From: Coxiellaceae bacterium
GTDB taxonomy: Bacteria; Pseudomonadota; Gammaproteobacteria; Coxiellales; Coxiellaceae
Direction of reading: 5' to 3'
Assembly: GCA_011523685.1 (NCBI GenBank)
Contig: WTGG01000023.1
Span: forward strand, 124,001 to 188,000
DNA length: 64,000 nt
Shown here piece by piece: positions 30,763 through 40,165 of the stretch. Each line of letters begins with the position of its first letter. The first letter of the stretch is position 1. The notes beneath the pieces are model-generated. The model was given only the letters and a program-made list of their open reading frames with translations. It was not told the origin of the DNA and did no database searches. The position numbers and the translations under genes were made by a program.

Positions 30763-32328
30763 ATGACGGTTGACACTATTAACTCGAGAGCAACACACCA
30801 TGTTGATGTTTCAGCACAAGCTTTATTGGCGAGTGCGTTAGCTCGTAAAGAGGGTGTTCAGGCACAGACAGGAGCTTTAGTCGTAGAAACAGGTTCTCGT
30901 ACAGGACGCTCTCCAAAAGATCGCTTTATTGTTCATGATGATTTAACTGCTCAAACAGTTGATTGGGGTACTGTGAATCAGCCGATAGATTCTGCTGTTT
31001 TTGAAGCATTATGGGGTAAGGTCGAGAAGTATTTAAAGACTCGAGAAGAGCTATTTATTTCACATTTACAGGTAGGTGCTGATGCCAATCAAGGCCTTCC
31101 AGTCAAAGTTGTCACAGAGCTTGCTTGGCATAACTTATTTGCTCAGCACTTATTCATTAATCCAAGCGCCGAGCAGGTGTCCAATAATCCTGGTTGGGAA
31201 ATTCATAGTGCGCCTGGTTTTTTTGCTGACCCTGAGGTTGACGGAACGGCAAGTGACGGTGCTGTTATTTTAAATTTTTCCACCAGGCAGATTTTAATTT
31301 GTGGTATTCGTTATGCGGGCGAGATGAAAAAAGCCATGTTTACCGCCATGAACTTCTTAATGCCAGAAGCAGATATTCTGCCAATGCATTGTGCAGCGAA
31401 TGTGTCAGAAGATGATGTTGTGACATTATTTTTTGGACTGTCTGGAACAGGTAAAACAACATTATCCGCAGAGGCGGGTTGTTTGCTGATCGGTGATGAT
31501 GAGCATGGTTGGACGACAGATAGTGTATTTAACTTTGAAGGTGGTTGTTATGCTAAATGTATTGCTTTGTCAGAAGAGCAAGAACCAGAAATATGGACGG
31601 CAGTTAATCAAACTGGTGCTGTCTTGGAAAATGTGCATCTAGATGCTAACGGAAAGCCGGATTTTGATGATGATCGGTTTACACAAAACACTAGGGGTGC
31701 TTATGCGCGATCATTTTTACCTCGATCTGTCGACAAGAATCGAAGTCGAGCGCCTAGCGTAGTGTTATTTTTAGCTTGTGACTGTTATGGTGTTTTGCCA
31801 CCGATTGCATCCCTAACTAAAGAGCAAGCTGCCTATTACTTTCTGAGTGGCTATACTGCATTGATGGGGAGTACCGAGGTGGGTAGTTCAGCCGCGATTA
31901 AACCGACATTTAGCACGTGTTTTGGTGCTCCATTTTTTCCAAGACCCGCTCAAGTCTATGCTGATTTATTAATGCGTCGAGTGGATGCTACTGATGCACA
32001 GGTCTATTTGATTAATACCGGGTGGACTGGAGGCGCTTTTGGTCAAGGAGGTAACCGATTTTCTATTGCAACAACACGACAAATGGTGCGTGCGGCGAGA
32101 TCGGGTGAGGTTTTACATGCTGGTCAGCAAATTATGCCAGGGTTTGGTTTTAGAGTACCTTTGCATCTATCGGGCGTAGATACATCGCTCTTAAACCCGA
32201 TAGAGTCATGGAATGATTCGGTGGCTTATAAGACACAGGCAAATGTATTAATACAAAAATTTCAAGATAACTTCCGACGGTTTTCTGTTTCTGAAGCAGT
32301 TGCCCACGCTGGGCCTGAGGTGTTTTGA
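30763..32328 (+). CDS. pckA: Phosphoenolpyruvate carboxykinase (ATP)
   Basis: Converts oxaloacetate and ATP to phosphoenolpyruvate, the first step of gluconeogenesis, useful to an organism feeding on amino acids. It has 521 residues with the opening TGSRTGRSPKDRFIV, the PEPCK metal/substrate motif MPMHCAANV and the P-loop GLSGTGKTTLSAE, then IGDDEHGW. AAGGAGAGATC precedes the ATG. Its stop overlaps the start of yggS, so gluconeogenesis is linked here to PLP homeostasis genes, which is not the common arrangement. Confidence 0.97.
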   Translation: MTVDTINSRATHHVDVSAQALLASALARKEGVQAQTGALVVETGSRTGRSPKDRFIVHDDLTAQTVDWGTVNQPIDSAVFEALWGKVEKYLKTREELFISHLQVGADANQGLPVKVVTELAWHNLFAQHLFINPSAEQVSNNPGWEIHSAPGFFADPEVDGTASDGAVILNFSTRQILICGIRYAGEMKKAMFTAMNFLMPEADILPMHCAANVSEDDVVTLFFGLSGTGKTTLSAEAGCLLIGDDEHGWTTDSVFNFEGGCYAKCIALSEEQEPEIWTAVNQTGAVLENVHLDANGKPDFDDDRFTQNTRGAYARSFLPRSVDKNRSRAPSVVLFLACDCYGVLPPIASLTKEQAAYYFLSGYTALMGSTEVGSSAAIKPTFSTCFGAPFFPRPAQVYADLLMRRVDATDAQVYLINTGWTGGAFGQGGNRFSIATTRQMVRAARSGEVLHAGQQIMPGFGFRVPLHLSGVDTSLLNPIESWNDSVAYKTQANVLIQKFQDNFRRFSVSEAVAHAGPEVF

Positions 32329-33020
32329 AAAAAATAGATTCGTTTATTCAGAGCAATATCGCCACTGTAAAAGCTCGTATTGCGCAGGCTTTACAGCAGT
32401 CTGGACGCGAGCAAGATTCTGTAGCAATAGTAGCCGTCACAAAGCGTCACTCTGTGCATGTGATCCAGGCTGTTGTTGAGGCCGGTATTGTTGATATTGG
32501 TGAAAGTTACGTACAAGAAGCACTGCAAAAACAAGCTGAATATAACGATCCTCGAATAAGGTGGCACTTCATTGGCCAGGTTCAGTCGAATAAATGCCAG
32601 TTAATCGCAGAGCATTTTTCTTGGGTGCATTCTGTTTCTAGTGTTAAAGTTGCTATGGCATTAAGTCGAGCAAGGTCTGCACGACAAGACCCCTTAAATA
32701 TTTGTGTTCAGATTAATCTAATGAACGAGCCTCAAAAATCAGGTATTACACAAGAGGGTTTGGAGGAGTTATTGCACTGTGTTATGTCTCAGCCGACATT
32801 GCATTTAAGAGGATTGATGTGTATACCTCCGCGATTAATATCCCGTGAGCAGTTATGTGAGTACTTTGAGAGTATGTTGCAATTAAAGGCGATCTATTCT
32901 AAGCAAGGTTTAGAGATGGATGTGTTATCAATGGGTATGTCGCAGGACTATGAGTTAGCTGTTCAGTTTGGTAGTACGATAGTAAGAATCGGTGAGGGTA
33001 TTGTGGGTAGGCGTAACTAA
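32325..33020 (+). CDS. yggS: Pyridoxal phosphate homeostasis protein, YggS/PLPBP family
   Basis: PLP-binding protein without known enzymatic activity that keeps vitamin B6 and amino-acid pools balanced. It has 231 residues with the PLP-binding Lys in VAVTKRHSV (about residue 41), GESYVQEALQK, WHFIGQVQSNKC, MSMGMS-type (VLSMGMSQDYELAV) and the terminal VRIGEGIVGRR. It starts with TTG, and the TTGA overlaps the pckA stop by 4 bases. No later start would keep the conserved N terminus. Confidence 0.93.
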   Translation: MKKIDSFIQSNIATVKARIAQALQQSGREQDSVAIVAVTKRHSVHVIQAVVEAGIVDIGESYVQEALQKQAEYNDPRIRWHFIGQVQSNKCQLIAEHFSWVHSVSSVKVAMALSRARSARQDPLNICVQINLMNEPQKSGITQEGLEELLHCVMSQPTLHLRGLMCIPPRLISREQLCEYFESMLQLKAIYSKQGLEMDVLSMGMSQDYELAVQFGSTIVRIGEGIVGRRN

Positions 33021-33057
33021 ATAATAATTATTACAGAGCATGAGAAAGGAGAGTGGT

Positions 33058-33633
33058 ATGCAGCCATTGGTGAATGCAATGATTTTTTTGGGAGACTTTG
33101 TTGTTTCCACCTATTTATATGTTTTGGTTTTAAGGCTGCTTATGCAGAAATATCGTGTCAGTTGGTACAACCCTTTTGCGCAATTAGTGATCAAGATAAC
33201 AAACCCCCTTATTAAGCCACTCAGACGATTTATACCAGGATTAGCTGGGTGGGATGGTTCCATTATTCTATTGTTGATAGTTATACAAGCAATATGGGTA
33301 GGGGGTTGGCTGGAATTTTCTGGGATGGACAATATATCTTGGTTGGGAGTTTTATTGGTGGCTATTGGCTGGGCGATGCTGAAAGTACTGAATGTTTATT
33401 TTATTTTAGTGATAGTGTCCGCGTTAATGAGTTGGTTGCCAGCGCTTCAGCAGCATCCAATTGCAGAGTTGGTGACAGCGATTGTTCAGCCCGGACTGAG
33501 GGTGGTTCAAGCGCGTCTGCCTGCTGTAGCAGGGTTTGATTTTTCTCCTGTTGTGATATTGCTTGCGGTACAGTTGATTAAAATATTAGCAGTTAATCCA
33601 ATGCTTGCATGGGCAGCATCTTTGCATGGATAG
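33058..33633 (+). CDS. YggT family membrane protein
   Basis: Integral membrane protein of 191 residues made of two tandem YggT units, each with paired hydrophobic helices and an N-P-[FIL] motif (YNPFAQLVIKITNPLIKP in the first; LPALQQHPIAELVTAIVQP in the second). Function is uncertain; the family often sits next to yggS, as here. The ATG after GAAAGGAGAG is chosen over one 18 bases upstream that lies before the ribosome site. Confidence 0.9.
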   Translation: MQPLVNAMIFLGDFVVSTYLYVLVLRLLMQKYRVSWYNPFAQLVIKITNPLIKPLRRFIPGLAGWDGSIILLLIVIQAIWVGGWLEFSGMDNISWLGVLLVAIGWAMLKVLNVYFILVIVSALMSWLPALQQHPIAELVTAIVQPGLRVVQARLPAVAGFDFSPVVILLAVQLIKILAVNPMLAWAASLHG

Positions 33634-33708
33634 AGGATATTTGAGCTAGTCATGACGTGGGCTTTGCATTAGTATTGGCGAATACAATTAACACGGTGAG
33701 GAGTGATA

Positions 33709-34035
33709 ATGAGTGATGCAGTACAGAATATAACGGATGCTTCTTTTGATGAGATAGTTATCGGAGCAAGCAAGCCAGTATTGGTTGATTTTTGGGCGCC
33801 ATGGTGTGGCCCATGTAAGATGATTGCACCTATTCTGGATGAATTGGCGGGTGATTATACTGATCGACTTGCTGTCGTTAAAATGAATGTGGATGAACAA
33901 CCAGACACGGCAGCTAAATACAATGTTCGAGGGATTCCAACTCTACTTATATTTAAGAATGGAGAGTTAGTGTCAACGCATGTGGGTTTAATCAGTAAAA
34001 CTGATTTAGTAGCATTTATTGATAAACAGTTGTGA
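33709..34035 (+). CDS. trxA: Thioredoxin 1
   Basis: General cytosolic disulfide reductase of 108 residues. The active site WCGPC is at about 32-36 (FWAPWCGPCKM) and the cis-Pro at GIPTL. The length matches E. coli TrxA (109). The ATG has GTGAGGAG upstream; a GTG two codons earlier overlaps that site. It is followed by rho, the usual trxA-rho order. Confidence 0.97.
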   Translation: MSDAVQNITDASFDEIVIGASKPVLVDFWAPWCGPCKMIAPILDELAGDYTDRLAVVKMNVDEQPDTAAKYNVRGIPTLLIFKNGELVSTHVGLISKTDLVAFIDKQL

Positions 34036-34046
34036 TGTTTTTCTCC

Positions 34047-34070
34047 GAAGGGGGCTACAACGCTCCCTTC
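34047..34070 (+). terminator. Hairpin after trxA
   Basis: A 9-bp stem (GAAGGGGGC / GCTCCCTTC, one G-U pair) with a TACAAC loop starts 11 bases after the trxA stop. No U tract follows, so intrinsic termination is uncertain; it could instead protect the 3' end or act with Rho. Confidence 0.42.
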
Positions 34071-34094
34071 AATAGCGAGTGTTGCTGGGTTGTA

Positions 34095-34123
34095 TTGATT
34101 TTTACGAGGTAACCCGATATTAT
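34095..34123 (+). promoter_or_regulatory. sigma-70 promoter of rho
   Basis: TTGATT and TATTAT are separated by exactly 17 bases, about 100 bases upstream of the rho ATG. This leaves an untranslated leader of roughly 95 bases. rho leaders are classical sites of Rho autoregulation. Confidence 0.68.
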
Positions 34124-34226
34124 GCTTGCGTAGTCTATTCATTGGCATGTTCTGCCGAATTTATAGTAACCCATACTGTCAAAAAGAATTCCTAAGCGCA
34201 GTCGCGCGTTAAAATCAAAGGTCATT

Positions 34227-35486
34227 ATGAATCTAACTGAATTAAAAGAAAAAAAACCAACAGATATTTTGGATATCGCAAAAGGGTTTGGTCTAGATAA
34301 CTCTGCCAATAAGCGTATTCAAGATGTTATTTTTGATATTTTAAAGGCACAAGCTAAGAAAGGAGAAGCTATCTTTGGTGGCGGCGTCTTGGAAATCTTG
34401 CCAGATGGGTTTGGGTTTTTACGTTCAGCCAGTTGTTCATACTTAGCTGGACCAGATGACATATACGTTTCTCCTAGTCAAATCCGACGTTTTTTCCTAC
34501 GTAAAGGTGATACCCTGTTTGGTAAAATACGTCCACCTAAGCAAGGTGAGCGTTATTTTGCGTTACTTGAACTAGAGTCCATTAATGGCGAGGTTCCTGC
34601 GAAATCTAAGAATAAAATTCCTTTTGAAAACTTAACGCCGATTCATCCAAACCAGCGTCTTACTATGCAGATCGGTAATGGTAGTACTGAAGATGTTACT
34701 GCACGAGTGATTGATTTGGCTGCACCAATAGGTAAGGGGCAGCGTGGAATTATCGTTTCTCCTCCGAAAGCCGGTAAAACGATGATGTTGACGAATATCG
34801 CTCACTGTATTGAAACCAATCATCCAGAGTGTGAACTGATTGTATTACTAATTGATGAACGCCCAGAAGAAGTGACAGAGATGCGTCGTTCAGTGAAAGG
34901 TGAAGTGCTCGCTTCAACCTTTGATGAGCCTGCGGCTCGACATGTTCAAGTGGCAGAAATGGCCATCGAAAAAGCACGTCGTATGGTTGAACATAAAAAA
35001 GACGTTATTATTCTGTTGGACTCAATTACACGATTGGCGCGTGCATACAATACGGTCAGCCCTGCTTCTGGTAAAGTGCTAACGGGTGGTGTGGATGCTA
35101 ATGCACTTCAACGTCCTAAACGTTTTTTTGGAGCAGCTAGAAATATAGAAGAAGGCGGTAGTTTAACCATCATCTCAACTGCTTTGGTTGAGACAGGCTC
35201 TAAAATGGATGATGTTATTTTTGAAGAGTTCAAAGGAACAGGTAATATGGAGCTACACCTTGATCGCCGAATTGCTGAGCGCCGAGTATTTCCTGCGATT
35301 AATATTAATCGTTCTGGTACTCGACGAGAAGAATTGATTACAAAAGCCGATGAGCTGAAAAAGATGTGGATTCTTCGAAAAATATTACACCCTATGGATG
35401 AGCTTGAAGCTACGGTATTTTTGATTGATAAAATGAAGTTAACTAAGAAAAATGATGAGTTTTTCGATGCTATGAAAGGCAGTTAA
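34227..35486 (+). CDS. rho: Transcription termination factor Rho
   Basis: Hexameric RNA-dependent ATPase/helicase that ends transcription of untranslated RNA. It has 419 residues, as in E. coli. The N-terminal [14 protein letters not shown], the RNA-binding DGFGFLRS and [10 protein letters not shown], Walker [12 protein letters not shown], Walker [17 protein letters not shown] and the Q/R loops [23 protein letters not shown] are all conserved. It is single-copy in this window and follows trxA. Confidence 0.98.
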   Translation: MNLTELKEKKPTDILDIAKGFGLDNSANKRIQDVIFDILKAQAKKGEAIFGGGVLEILPDGFGFLRSASCSYLAGPDDIYVSPSQIRRFFLRKGDTLFGKIRPPKQGERYFALLELESINGEVPAKSKNKIPFENLTPIHPNQRLTMQIGNGSTEDVTARVIDLAAPIGKGQRGIIVSPPKAGKTMMLTNIAHCIETNHPECELIVLLIDERPEEVTEMRRSVKGEVLASTFDEPAARHVQVAEMAIEKARRMVEHKKDVIILLDSITRLARAYNTVSPASGKVLTGGVDANALQRPKRFFGAARNIEEGGSLTIISTALVETGSKMDDVIFEEFKGTGNMELHLDRRIAERRVFPAININRSGTRREELITKADELKKMWILRKILHPMDELEATVFLIDKMKLTKKNDEFFDAMKGS

Positions 35487-35533
35487 GCAGAAGATTTTTT
35501 ATTGTAGGTTGAATTAAGAGTAGGTTGTCAGTT

Positions 35534-36235
35534 GTGCTAGAAAAAATACTGGTTTCGAATCAAGATAAAGCATCAAGAACTATGTTGCGTTACCTTTTGG
35601 AGATAGAAGGTTATGCTGTAGAGGAGTCTTCTCTTTTGGACGATACCTGCGCTATGATGCAACGCACAGCTTTCGACTTGGTGTTATTAGATGCTGCTTG
35701 GGATCATAGCATGATGGAGCAGTTGTTGGGGCGCATCTCGCAAGGAGAATTTGGTGATACTTTACATTTGATTTTGGTATTACCCGAACAGCTACCTTTA
35801 GAAACACGAGCATACTATCAACAAGTTGCTATTAGTCATCAGATTCAACGTCCATTTTCTCCCAGGGATTTGGTTGCAATGATTCGCCGATGCACACACC
35901 ATGGTCGTTCTAATCTTGAGCAAGATTTAAGTGCGCTATATGTTCGCTTTAATGAGCATCAATTAACAGTCACCATTGACGAAAAAAGCATTCGTTTTGC
36001 AAAGATTGAATTCGACCTGTTTCGTTATTTCTTCATGCATCCCAATAATATTTTTTCTCGAAAAGATTTATTAAATGCTATATGGGGTAAAGACTCAGAG
36101 ATTGAAGAACGAACTGTTGATGTTCATATTCGTAGGTTACGCCGCGGACTTAAACCTTTTCAGTTGGATAAGCAGATCCAAACAGTGCATGGTGCCGGTT
36201 ATCGATTTGCAGAAGCTGTGGTGATGGCAGGATAA
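35534..36235 (+). CDS. OmpR/PhoB-type response regulator with atypical receiver
   Basis: A 233-residue two-domain regulator. The receiver keeps the phosphorylatable Asp at about 53 (LVLLDAAWD). The usual N-terminal acidic pair is replaced (ILVSNQDKAS) and the conserved Lys is Arg (IQRPFSP), so Mg-dependent phosphorylation may be weak or absent. The C-terminal winged helix is complete (FDLFRYFFMHPNNIFSRKDLLNAIWG and RTVDVHIRRLRRGL, ending GAGYRFAE). The GTG start is spaced properly from AGAGTAGG; the frame also opens with a TTG nine bases earlier. No kinase gene is adjacent. Confidence 0.88.
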   Translation: MLEKILVSNQDKASRTMLRYLLEIEGYAVEESSLLDDTCAMMQRTAFDLVLLDAAWDHSMMEQLLGRISQGEFGDTLHLILVLPEQLPLETRAYYQQVAISHQIQRPFSPRDLVAMIRRCTHHGRSNLEQDLSALYVRFNEHQLTVTIDEKSIRFAKIEFDLFRYFFMHPNNIFSRKDLLNAIWGKDSEIEERTVDVHIRRLRRGLKPFQLDKQIQTVHGAGYRFAEAVVMAG

Positions 36236-36262
36236 AAGTAAGCTTGTATAGTAGCTAGGTTT

Positions 36263-36712
36263 TTACTGAGTGTGACGCATAGTATATAAGATATCAACCA
36301 GCCCTATAAAATGATTTTGTAGTGAATAAAACAGTTCGCTGTCCCACTGTTCTACATAGTTTTTATCTGCAATACGTGAATAAGACTGTCGACCTATCGT
36401 AATGGTATAGTCAAGAGAGATAGACTTTTGAGACAGTCTTTCAGGGAATAAGCCACAGAGCAACAAACATTGATCTCCGATATTTCGAAGTTCATGAGAT
36501 TGTTTACTTCCAGATAAATTTAATGCTTCCATATAAGATAGCGCGATTATTGAGGTGGGAAGTGTAAGTTCGCTGGTATAGTGTTGTAGCGTGAGTGAAA
36601 GATAATTTTTAAGCTCATGTTGTAATTGATAGCCCGTCAATTTTTCTGCATTGACAATTAACTGGAGCCATTGAGATTCTGAGGTTTCTTCAAATTCATT
36701 TAAGCCCATCAC
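36263..36712 (-). CDS. Conserved protein of unknown function
   Basis: A 149-residue soluble protein, mostly helical, with a core reading HELRNIGDQCLLLCGLFPERL then a G-x2-SYSRIAD segment. The pattern resembles an unnamed family I recall in Legionella and Coxiella, but no function can be given. It lacks a signal peptide and membrane helices. It is the gene downstream of hemY on the same strand, with about 70 bases between, and convergent with the response regulator. Confidence 0.72.
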   Translation of the reverse strand: MMGLNEFEETSESQWLQLIVNAEKLTGYQLQHELKNYLSLTLQHYTSELTLPTSIIALSYMEALNLSGSKQSHELRNIGDQCLLLCGLFPERLSQKSISLDYTITIGRQSYSRIADKNYVEQWDSELFYSLQNHFIGLVDILYTMRHTQ

Positions 36713-36784
36713 CTTCCTCCACTATTTGGAATGTATGCTTATTATAGCAAAAATAGGCAACGTTAGGTGTAGGGAAGAGCTATC

Positions 36785-37948
36785 TCATTGTATTGTTAGA
36801 GAATCTTTTAAGTAGTCTATTGCTTGTTGTTGGTTTCCGGTTAGCTCAGAGAGCTCTGAAAGTGCTAAGAGTGTTTGAGATGTAGGTTGTATGCTGTTTG
36901 CTTGTATTAGGTACTCTTGAGCTTTCCCCAAGATTTTTTCACGCAGGCATAGTCTTCCTAAGCAGAGTAATAGGTCAGGGTTATTATTATGATTTTTAAG
37001 CCATTTTTCTGCTGTTAGTAGGCGTTCAGCTGTTTCTGAAGACGGTGTTTGTCCGTAGATGGTAATCAGCTCATGATCCCAGTGTTTTGATAGGGTTTTT
37101 TCAATGAGTGATAGGGCTTCTTCGGCCTCTGAATGCTTGATAAGCATGAGTGTATAAGCGCGAATAATGCGAGGAATTTTTTGATATGCCGATGGGATTG
37201 ATTTCCAGCGCAAGGTTAATGGTTCACTGCTATTATCAGTTAATAAGTGGTAATAATAGTTTTCATACACAGCAGATAGCGATTTTTTATCTAATGAAGC
37301 AAACTTTTCAATTTTGGGTAGTAGCTTTTTGAGTCGGTCCCATTGTTCTAAATGTTGAAGCACGAAGAGTAACTTTTGGAGTACTGCAGGGTGTTTGGGA
37401 GCTTCTTGTAATAGGTGGTCAAGTGTATTAAGTGCATCATGCCAGTGTTGATCGCCAATTTGTAAATGTGCTTTTAAGAGGAGAGCAGGGATTTTGTAGT
37501 CATCGGATAGTTGCATAATGACTTTCAGATGATCATCACGTTGCTGAATATTTTTATCGTGGTGTGAAGCAATGGTTGAAAAGTAGGCGTTGACCAAAGG
37601 ATTTGGACTGTTTTTCATAGACTGGTTGAATGCGTTTGTCGCAGCTGCCCAGTTTTCATTAAGGATATAACAGAGACCTTGATCAATGTGCCCTAAAGCT
37701 TTTTTATGTTTTCTTGTCGATGACCAATATCCGAAGTTACTTCTTAATAAAGACAAGCGATGGATGAGTTTTAGTACATAGTAGATGATTAAAAAGAGTA
37801 ATAGCAGTGTCAGTACAGCAACCCATAGGCTCATGGATACGCTCCATTGGTTATAGTAAACCAAAACATACCCAGGGTCTTTTTGAATGATGTAGCCAAT
37901 TCCAATAGCAACTAATAAAAGAATAAAGCCAAATAGTAATTTTTTCAT
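36785..37948 (-). CDS. hemY: HemY: membrane-anchored TPR protein of the heme operon
   Basis: A 387-residue inner-membrane protein with two N-terminal helices (about 3-20 and 38-62), the HemY_N layout, followed by TPR-like helical pairs to the end (LAALEHLEQWDRL-type and LLLCLGRLCLREK repeats). In gammaproteobacteria it is encoded after hemX in the tetrapyrrole operon; its precise role is uncertain. It is not the protoporphyrinogen oxidase also called HemY in Gram-positives. It lies 5 bases after hemX. Confidence 0.9.
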   Translation of the reverse strand: MKKLLFGFILLLVAIGIGYIIQKDPGYVLVYYNQWSVSMSLWVAVLTLLLLFLIIYYVLKLIHRLSLLRSNFGYWSSTRKHKKALGHIDQGLCYILNENWAAATNAFNQSMKNSPNPLVNAYFSTIASHHDKNIQQRDDHLKVIMQLSDDYKIPALLLKAHLQIGDQHWHDALNTLDHLLQEAPKHPAVLQKLLFVLQHLEQWDRLKKLLPKIEKFASLDKKSLSAVYENYYYHLLTDNSSEPLTLRWKSIPSAYQKIPRIIRAYTLMLIKHSEAEEALSLIEKTLSKHWDHELITIYGQTPSSETAERLLTAEKWLKNHNNNPDLLLCLGRLCLREKILGKAQEYLIQANSIQPTSQTLLALSELSELTGNQQQAIDYLKDSLTIQ

Positions 37949-37953
37949 AGTGT

Positions 37954-39033
37954 TTATACCTCGACACTAGGGAGGGGGTTATCAGGTGTATTTTTCTTCG
38001 GTGTTGTGGGTTTTGGTGCTGCCTTCTTTGAGTCGGTAGCTGGTTGTTTAGGAGAGGATTGCTTGGTGCTTTGGTGTGGGCTTGATAGTGTAGTTAGTAA
38101 AGTTTCTATTTGAGATATAATTTTTGCTCTAGGAAAGCCGAAAGTAATTGCTTGTAGTGATTGAATCTGTTGCGCAATGGCTTCTTGTTGGTGTTGATTC
38201 ATTACCACACTTTGAAGTTGTTGTTGGATAATTTTTAGATTGTTTTGGTAGAATGCATAATCATTATTGAGTAAAGCCCACTCTAGTTCAGATATTTTTA
38301 GTAAGAGGTATTGCTGCAGCTGATGACCTTGATTGCTGTTTTTAATAGGTGAGACAGGGGTGCTGTGATAGTGCACAGTAAATAATTGTTTAACAACATC
38401 TTTAGACATATCCCAATAGGATGAGTTGGTTTGGGTTGTAGGTGCCGTGAATGTATTTTGATTTTCTGGGATAAAGGAGATTTTGCTGATCATCTCTCGT
38501 AGTGACTGTATCATGCTGATGGTCTTATTAACGTTTATCGCTTTAGACCCTTTGAGTTGATGTATAATATTTTTAATCGCTGTATTAGCGTCATCATAAA
38601 ATGATGAAGGGAGTTGAGAGAGTGCTTTTTGTGCAGTTGTAAGCCGCTGGATACTGGTTGTTGTATTTAGTTGTGTAGTGAGTAGTAGTTGTGTGAGCTG
38701 CAACTGTCGTTGGGCTTGTTCAACCCATTTTCGATCACTGTGTTCAAATTGATGAGTGATTCTCTGGTTTAATAAGTCAATTTGTTTGTCCTGTTGTTGT
38801 GATTGGTGCATGAGATGCTCAACAACTGTCTGATTGGCTGAGAAGGTGTCTTGCATTGACTTAGTGTGTTGTTGTAGTTGTGTTTGTAGCTGGTCTAGAT
38901 TCTTGAGTGAGTACTCTGTCATGATGATTGCCACAATGGCTATTATAAAGGTGGCGATAGCAACGATTAAGCTGATCTTTGTGGAGAAAATATATTTATT
39001 GTATGGATTGACAATTTTTTTAGGCTGATTCAT
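37954..39033 (-). CDS. hemX: HemX: membrane-bound protein of the heme operon
   Basis: A 359-residue protein with one N-terminal membrane helix (about residues 18-40, SLIVAIATFIIAIVAIIM). A long Gln-rich coiled-coil follows (about 45-110), then a helical domain, and a C-terminal Lys/Pro/Thr-rich tail (about 325-359). This is the HemX layout of Proteobacteria. The uroporphyrin methyltransferase domain seen in some fused versions is absent. It lies between hemD and hemY. Confidence 0.88.
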   Translation of the reverse strand: MNQPKKIVNPYNKYIFSTKISLIVAIATFIIAIVAIIMTEYSLKNLDQLQTQLQQHTKSMQDTFSANQTVVEHLMHQSQQQDKQIDLLNQRITHQFEHSDRKWVEQAQRQLQLTQLLLTTQLNTTTSIQRLTTAQKALSQLPSSFYDDANTAIKNIIHQLKGSKAINVNKTISMIQSLREMISKISFIPENQNTFTAPTTQTNSSYWDMSKDVVKQLFTVHYHSTPVSPIKNSNQGHQLQQYLLLKISELEWALLNNDYAFYQNNLKIIQQQLQSVVMNQHQQEAIAQQIQSLQAITFGFPRAKIISQIETLLTTLSSPHQSTKQSSPKQPATDSKKAAPKPTTPKKNTPDNPLPSVEV

Positions 39034-39081
39034 TGGGGCTCCTGCACTTTTTGGCTAGTGTAACATGAATAGAAGGCTTGT

Positions 39082-39849
39082 CTAACGACAGGTCGTGGCG
39101 TGATGTAATAGGCAATCAATAAGGCTATTTATGTCAGCTTGACCAGCAATCCATGGAGTAGACGTAAATCCTAACTTTTTCGCTTGCTGAGCTTGTTCTG
39201 GAGTAATTAAAAGTAGTTGTTGTTGCTTGACCCATTCTTGACCTAGTAATGGGAATTGTTCTGGTAATTGATCAAGAGAGGCTTGACTAGTAACGATAAT
39301 TGCGTTGATGGTGGTTTTTTTAATGGTTTCTTCAACGATTCGTGAGGCTGGTTTGGCAGGTGTTCGACGGTAGCTTTGAATGCATTCGACGTTTGCCCCA
39401 CGTTGTTCAAGAGTATGTTGGAGCTGCGGGCGTGAATGGTATCCGCAACTGATAATAATGCGTTTCTGATGAATTTGTTGTAGTTCTGGTAAATCAAGGA
39501 TGCCTTGGCTGCTGTAGTGGTTCGGTATGGTGTCAGCTTTAATACCATAGGTGCTTAGAGCATGAGCAGTACCTGGTCCTATAGCAATAATGTGTGTTTC
39601 TGTTGGCGGTTGGTATTCAGGGATAAGGGAGTGAGCGGCATTCGCGCTGACAAAAATTAAGTGATGAGGAGTATTGAGTTGAGATATTTGCTGGTGCAGG
39701 ATAGTTTTTTTTTCATGTTGAATGGTAAGGCAGGGAACTTCAATAACAGTAGCCCCTAGTTGACAAAGGTGCAGCGTTAAATCCTCTCTTTGATGGAGAG
39801 GCCGTGAATTGATGACCGTGATGTGAGTGAGTGGTTTAGAAATGTACAT
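39082..39849 (-). CDS. hemD: Uroporphyrinogen-III synthase
   Basis: Closes and rearranges hydroxymethylbilane to uroporphyrinogen III. It has 255 residues (E. coli 246) and two alpha/beta domains. Motifs include VINSRPLHQREDLTLHL at the start, HLIFVSANAAHSLI, IAIGPGTAHAL and a late IIVTSQASLDQL. Sequence conservation in this family is low, so position between hemC and hemX adds support. It starts 2 bases after the stop of the YqfO-like gene. Confidence 0.92.
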   Translation of the reverse strand: MYISKPLTHITVINSRPLHQREDLTLHLCQLGATVIEVPCLTIQHEKKTILHQQISQLNTPHHLIFVSANAAHSLIPEYQPPTETHIIAIGPGTAHALSTYGIKADTIPNHYSSQGILDLPELQQIHQKRIIISCGYHSRPQLQHTLEQRGANVECIQSYRRTPAKPASRIVEETIKKTTINAIIVTSQASLDQLPEQFPLLGQEWVKQQQLLLITPEQAQQAKKLGFTSTPWIAGQADINSLIDCLLHHATTCR

Positions 39850-39851
39850 AA

Positions 39852-40160
39852 TTAAGTATTAATGGGGTGGATGCTGTAAGCTGGTGTTTCATAGGGGTGT
39901 GCACGCAATAGTGCATCCCTGGCTGCATCAATACAGTCAGCATGACAGGCGAGTTCAATTTTATACTCCGTCATAGTGGTAAGCTCTCCGCTGTTGCCAA
40001 TGAAAGGCTCTGCTTGTTGATCTGGGCAAAACTGTCCAGTGCCCTCTGTTTGCCAACAGCACTGATTATAGTTCCCCAATTGACCAGCTCCTGCATCGAA
40101 GAGTGCTTGTTTAACCAGTTCTAAGTGTGATTCAGGAACATAACAGTAAATAAAGTACAC
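39852..40160 (-). CDS. YqfO-like small protein (Nif3/CutA-type domain)
   Basis: A 102-residue protein with the opening YFIYCYVPESHLELVKQALFDAGAG and the closing RAHPYETPAY. This is the small alpha/beta domain found alone or inside Nif3/YqfO proteins. Stand-alone copies have no settled function. It sits between hemC (5 bases) and hemD (2 bases), an insertion not present in the E. coli operon, and must be co-transcribed with them. Confidence 0.82.
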   Translation of the reverse strand: MYFIYCYVPESHLELVKQALFDAGAGQLGNYNQCCWQTEGTGQFCPDQQAEPFIGNSGELTTMTEYKIELACHADCIDAARDALLRAHPYETPAYSIHPINT

Positions 40161-40165
40161 GGGGA

